Positions 60,706 to 64,000 of a DNA stretch of 64,000 nt are shown piece after piece. The notes below the pieces were generated by a model. That model worked only from the letters and a program-made list of their open reading frames with translations. It ran no database searches and was not told the origin of the DNA. Position 1 is the stretch's first letter, and the number at the start of each line of letters is the position of its first letter. The position numbers were made by a program, and so were the translations under genes. This stretch comes from an uncultured Lachnospiraceae bacterium (GTDB lineage: Bacteria > Bacillota > Clostridia > Lachnospirales > Lachnospiraceae): positions 124,001 to 188,000 of the forward strand of contig CAKQYU010000004.1 in the NCBI GenBank assembly GCA_934293575.1, read 5' to 3'.

Positions 60706-61728
60706 ATGATTTCAAAAAAGAAGATAATAGTTATTGTTGGAATACTGTGTCTGGTATTGCTTGGAGGATGCGGTAAAAAGGAAGAGACAACCAAAACCGT
60801 TATGTATGAGTTTGGTGACAGCGTTGTTACCTATGGCGAATTTTATATTTATGCCAGAACAATACAGGAGGATTATCAAAAGACTTATGGTGAGGGTGTC
60901 TGGGATTTGGAATTAAACTCGGATGACGGTTCCAAAAGTATGACGGATATTACAATCGAAGATATTGTTGAGGATATTAACCGTGTCAAAGTGATGGTTT
61001 CCAAGTCGGAGGAGATGAATGTCAAACTGAGTGATGAAGAAAAGGATGAGGCAAAGCAACAGGCACAACAGTTTTATGATGGCCTGACGCATAAGGATAT
61101 CGATCTGGCAGAGTTGGATTTGGATACGGTCGTTACCGTCATTGAGGAGAATATGATTGCCTCTAAAGTTTATGATAAGGTAATTGCGGATTGTGATTTT
61201 GAAATTTCGGATGAAGAAGCAAGAATGACTACATTTTATGATATTGTATTTGAATGTTATGAAGAGAAAAAGGATGGTACAATTGAGGAATTTTCCGAAG
61301 AGAAAAAGGATTTGCAGTATGAAAAGGCAAATGAAGCACTGAGTTCTCTGGCACAGGATGATGATGTGACATATGAGTCGATTGTAGACAAATATAATCT
61401 GAAGTATTCAAACTCCTATACAATGAAAAAATCAGATATAGTGGATGAATACGGAGAAACCATTGCCGATAAAATATTGTCGTTGTCAGAGGGAGAGGTC
61501 AGCAGTGTGATTAAGAGTGATTACGGATATCATATTTTTAAAATGATTAATCCGAATGATGAAGAACTGACAAAGAAAAATAAGGCAGAAATTGTTGAAC
61601 AGATGCAAAAAGACTATTTCGATGATATCTATGCAAAATGGGAAAAGAAATATGATGCGCATTTTAGTGTGGAGACCGATGTAAACCGTGATTTGTTAAA
61701 ACAGTTTCCTTTTCAGGATGTAAAGTAG
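60706..61728 (+). CDS. PrsA-like foldase lipoprotein
   Basis: A 340-residue lipoprotein with lipobox LGGC (Cys22). It has an N-terminal helical chaperone segment, then a parvulin-type domain (~190-290; ARMTTFYDIVFECYE, LSEGEVSSVIKSDYGYHIFKM), and a C-terminal helix. The GEVSSVIKSDYGYHI part is a clear peptidyl-prolyl isomerase marker. It acts at the outer membrane face on exported proteins. The ribosome site GTGGAGGA is strong. It is co-transcribed with the membrane-anchored foldase upstream. Confidence 0.9.
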   Translation: MISKKKIIVIVGILCLVLLGGCGKKEETTKTVMYEFGDSVVTYGEFYIYARTIQEDYQKTYGEGVWDLELNSDDGSKSMTDITIEDIVEDINRVKVMVSKSEEMNVKLSDEEKDEAKQQAQQFYDGLTHKDIDLAELDLDTVVTVIEENMIASKVYDKVIADCDFEISDEEARMTTFYDIVFECYEEKKDGTIEEFSEEKKDLQYEKANEALSSLAQDDDVTYESIVDKYNLKYSNSYTMKKSDIVDEYGETIADKILSLSEGEVSSVIKSDYGYHIFKMINPNDEELTKKNKAEIVEQMQKDYFDDIYAKWEKKYDAHFSVETDVNRDLLKQFPFQDVK

Positions 61729-61752
61729 AAGTTTGGCAGGAGGATTTGGACT

Positions 61753-62112
61753 ATGGATGAAAAACATGTAGAAGTTTGCGAATGTAATGCAATTCATCAG
61801 GATGTTGTCAGAAAGGTAAAAGGGTTGATGCCAGAAGAAGAAACATTATATGACTTGGCGGAGTTATTTAAGGTTTTCGGTGATACAACAAGAGTTCGTA
61901 TTTTATGTGCATTATTTGAAAGTGAAATGTGTGTCTGTGATATCTCGATTTTGCTTGGAATGACGCAGTCATCGATTTCGCATCAGTTAAGAGTATTAAA
62001 GACGGCAAAGCTGATTAAGAATCGAAAAGAAGGAAAGGTTGTTTATTATTCTTTACAGGATGAACATGTAAAACATATTTTTGAACAGGGACTTGACCAT
62101 ATCAATGAATAA
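61753..62112 (+). CDS. ArsR/SmtB-family metal-sensing repressor, CadC-like
   Basis: A 119-residue winged-helix dimeric repressor (LAELFKVFGDTTRVRILCAL, split: FKVFGDTTRVRIL, MTQSSISHQLRVLKTAKL). Two metal sites are readable: the CadC-type cysteines Cys9, Cys11, Cys60 and Cys62 (MCVCD), and the SmtB-type alpha-5 set Asp103, His105, His116, Glu119. It likely senses Zn, Cd or Pb and leaves DNA on binding. No metal transporter gene is adjacent; it closes the long co-directional run and is followed by trkH in the opposite direction. Ribosome site GGCAGGAGG. Confidence 0.93.
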   Translation: MDEKHVEVCECNAIHQDVVRKVKGLMPEEETLYDLAELFKVFGDTTRVRILCALFESEMCVCDISILLGMTQSSISHQLRVLKTAKLIKNRKEGKVVYYSLQDEHVKHIFEQGLDHINE

Positions 62113-62118
62113 AATGAC

Positions 62119-62151
62119 AAAAAAGACATCGGTTTAACTGATGTCTTTTTT
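62119..62151. terminator. Bidirectional terminator between ArsR gene and trkH
   Basis: AAAAAAGACATC (62119-62130) pairs perfectly with GATGTCTTTTTT (62140-62151). Confidence 0.95.
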
Positions 62152-62161
62152 GTTACGGATA

Positions 62162-63604
62162 TTAATGTTTTCTCCATGTGGCAGGGGATAAAAGAACCAA
62201 TAATGGGAATAATTCCAATCGACCTGCTAACATATCAAACATCAAAACCAATTTTGAAAAATCGGAGTACAAATCAAAGTTTCTTGAAGGTCCTACCAGT
62301 GCAAGTCCGGGACCGATATTACCAAGCGCGGATGCAACCGCTGTAAGGTTTGTGATTCCGTCAAAGTTATCAATGGATACAAGCAATGACGATACCACAA
62401 AAATCAGGCAATATGTGATAAAGAAGATATTTGCGGAACGAAGTACGCCATGTGCAATTGGCTTTCGGTCAAAGATGATTACCTGAATATTTCTTGGGTG
62501 GCATAACTGGCTTAATTCTTTCCGAATTGTCTTCAAATAGATAACAATACGGGAAACTTTGATTCCTCCACAGGTACTGCCTGCGCAGCCGCCGATAAAC
62601 ATTAACAATACCAGCAAATATTTTGATAACTCCGGCCAGCAGTCAAAATCAATCGATGAAAAACCGGCAGTTGTTATAATGGAACCCACCTGTACAAATG
62701 CATGCCGGAATCCGGTTTCTAAGTTGTATCCGGCGTGACAAACCAGATTTAAGGTGATCAGACCGGTGGTTGCAAAGAAAATAATGCAATAATATTTAAT
62801 TTCTTCCATATCAAAAGCTTCGCGAAAATGTTTAATCCAAATGAAGAAAAAGAAATTATAATTAAAACCTGCAAGAAACAGGAATATACCAACGATATAG
62901 TGGATGGTTGGTGAAAATGCACCGAGGGAAGCATTTCTTGTTCCGAAGCCACCTGTACTTGTGGTAGTAAATGATGTACAAACGGCATCAAATAAAGGCA
63001 TTTTTGCAATGAACAGACAGATAATTTCAAATGCCGTCAATGCAAAGTAAATGGCATACAGGTAATAAGCGGTTTTTTGTACCTTAGGAACTAATTTGCC
63101 AACGCTTGGACCAGGACTTTCCGCTTTCATAATATACAAATCCTGTCCGCCGGTTAATGGGATTAAAGCAAGTAAAAATACTAAAACGCCCATTCCGCCA
63201 ATCCATTGAATCAGACACCGCCAAAACATCATACAGTGTGACATAGATTCGACTTCATGTAAAATACTGGCGCCGGTTGTAGTAAAACCGGAAATGGTTT
63301 CAAACAAGGCGTTGATGAAGTTTGGAATCTCACCGCTGTAATAAAACGGAAGACAGCCGGTAACGGAAAGTAAAATCCAACTTAATGCTGTCATGACCAA
63401 TCCTTCTTTTGCATAGAATTTGGTGTTTTTCGGACGGTTTCTTGTAAGCATGAAGCCGACAATCAGCATGATAAAACCGACAATGATGAAATACTTTCCA
63501 CTTGGCTCACCGTAATATAACGACACCAGAAATGGGGCAAGCATCAATCCGGCTATTACATTCAATATCCATCCCAGCATATAAAAAATCATTGTAATGT
63601 TCAT
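62162..63604 (-). CDS. trkH: TrkH-family potassium uptake protein
   Basis: A 480-residue membrane protein with four repeated helix-pore-helix units of the Trk/Ktr type. Selectivity-filter-like segments are visible (TTTGASIL, TSTGGFGTRN, TTAGFSSID, and a fourth near SALGNIGPGLA). WIGGMGVLVF and CAGSTCGGIKVSR are family marks. It passes K+ together with the cytoplasmic TrkA ring. The ribosome site GGAGAGGGAAA precedes the ATG. The trkA gene lies 10 nt upstream in the same transcript. Confidence 0.95.
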   Translation of the reverse strand: MNITMIFYMLGWILNVIAGLMLAPFLVSLYYGEPSGKYFIIVGFIMLIVGFMLTRNRPKNTKFYAKEGLVMTALSWILLSVTGCLPFYYSGEIPNFINALFETISGFTTTGASILHEVESMSHCMMFWRCLIQWIGGMGVLVFLLALIPLTGGQDLYIMKAESPGPSVGKLVPKVQKTAYYLYAIYFALTAFEIICLFIAKMPLFDAVCTSFTTTSTGGFGTRNASLGAFSPTIHYIVGIFLFLAGFNYNFFFFIWIKHFREAFDMEEIKYYCIIFFATTGLITLNLVCHAGYNLETGFRHAFVQVGSIITTAGFSSIDFDCWPELSKYLLVLLMFIGGCAGSTCGGIKVSRIVIYLKTIRKELSQLCHPRNIQVIIFDRKPIAHGVLRSANIFFITYCLIFVVSSLLVSIDNFDGITNLTAVASALGNIGPGLALVGPSRNFDLYSDFSKLVLMFDMLAGRLELFPLLVLLSPATWRKH

Positions 63605-63614
63605 TTTCCCTCTC

Positions 63615-64000
63615 CTATGCCAATATATCCTTTATGTCTGTAAGCCCTTTGTTTGTGGTTACGATAATAACATTATCGCCGACTTCCATGGTATCTTTAC
63701 CGCTTGGAGTGATGATTTTACCATTTCGTACAATTGCACAAACCAATAAGTTTTTCTTAAGCTTTAAATCCATAAGTGGAGTACTGGTAACTTTTGATTC
63801 CTGTTTGATGGAAAATTCCAACGCCTCAATCCGGTTATCCAACATACGATATAAGGTTTCTACATTGCTTCCAAACGAATTCTGTAATGCACGGACATAT
63901 TTCAAAATGGTTTTGGAGGTAATGTTTTTTGGACAGGCAATGGTACCAATCTGCAAATCGTCAATGACCTCTTCGAAATCCACCTTGTCCACCTTGGTAA
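63615..64000 (-). CDS. trkA: TrkA potassium uptake regulator, C-terminal part (partial)
   Basis: The last ~128 codons of a TrkA-type protein; the frame stays open to the window edge at 64000, so the 5' part is missing. The visible end shows ACPKNITSKTILKYVRALQN, split: CPKNITSKTILKYVRA, followed by an RCK_C domain with LMDLKLKKNLLVCAIVRNG and DTMEVGDNVIIVT. It is the cytoplasmic nucleotide-binding regulator of TrkH and is co-transcribed with it. The N-terminal NAD-binding domain cannot be judged. Confidence 0.9.
   Translation of the reverse strand, partial: TKVDKVDFEEVIDDLQIGTIACPKNITSKTILKYVRALQNSFGSNVETLYRMLDNRIEALEFSIKQESKVTSTPLMDLKLKKNLLVCAIVRNGKIITPSGKDTMEVGDNVIIVTTNKGLTDIKDILA

Noticed and set aside
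1..64000. CRISPR array, tRNA or rRNA genes, insertion sequences, prophage
   Set aside because: No regularly spaced direct repeats, cloverleaf-like sequences, transposase or phage structural genes were recognised on either strand by eye; a tRNAscan or ISfinder run would be needed to exclude them fully.

Overview
The window reads as chromosomal DNA from an AT-rich, anaerobic, low-GC Gram-positive bacterium, most likely a motile member of the Lachnospiraceae (Clostridia). This rests on the mix of class III ribonucleotide reductase, glgC-glgD, SpoVG, MutS2 with an Smr domain, YajC directly after tgt, a CheB and a chemotaxis receptor, Bce-type sensor/transporter genes, strong AGGAGG ribosome binding sites and many short rho-independent terminators. 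Genus is not resolved. Coding density is high. I see no rRNA, tRNA, CRISPR array, insertion sequence or prophage; the only recombinase is one Xer-type integrase.

Layout. 1-6.8 kb: tail of a DUF4143 ATPase, a DUF5662 gene, dnaE, a SpoU-type RNA methyltransferase, a double-OB SSB-like protein and a short BtuR/CobO-like protein with a consensus promoter. 6.9-9 kb: a lysine riboswitch with a terminator controlling dapA-dapB. 9-15.5 kb: nadE followed by a Bce-type response regulator, kinase and ABC transporter. 15.5-18.5 kb: pyrG behind a leader attenuator, then a lone cheB. 18.5-24 kb: a calcium-motif protein with a sigma-28-like promoter, a degenerate thymidylate-kinase-like protein, tgt-yajC, a LytTR regulator and a Xer recombinase. 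24-29 kb: a polar amino-acid ABC importer, a PHP phosphoesterase and a MATE exporter. 29-32 kb: a membrane protein with a NarL-type kinase and regulator. 32-39.8 kb: a C39-like protein lacking both catalytic residues, a coiled-coil protein, a thioesterase, a BMP-type lipoprotein divergent from a chemotaxis receptor, and an asparaginase. 39.9-46.7 kb: glgC-glgD, spoVG, nrdD, a cold-shock protein and a GH25 lipoprotein. 46.7-62.1 kb: a GGDEF/EAL protein, then a long co-directional run: single-domain glmU, pth, trmL, mutS2, a two-component pair, a YhaM-type nuclease, mfd, two PrsA-like foldases and an ArsR-type metal sensor. 62.1-64 kb: trkH and the end of trkA on the minus strand.

The order spoVG - glmU - pth - mfd matches the conserved Firmicute backbone (spoVG-glmU-prs-ctc-pth-mfd in Bacillus), but here it is stretched by inserted genes and lacks prs. 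Several proteins keep a family fold while losing catalytic residues: the TMK-like protein, the C39-like protein and the GGDEF domain. Visible regulation includes the lysine riboswitch, the pyrG leader attenuator, an NrdR-box-like site at nrdD, a possible Shine-Dalgarno-masking hairpin at the cold-shock gene and a sigma-28-like promoter. No clear undescribed defence or mobile system was found; the best leads are the pseudo-C39 protein, the sigma-28-linked calcium-motif protein and the single-domain GlmU.
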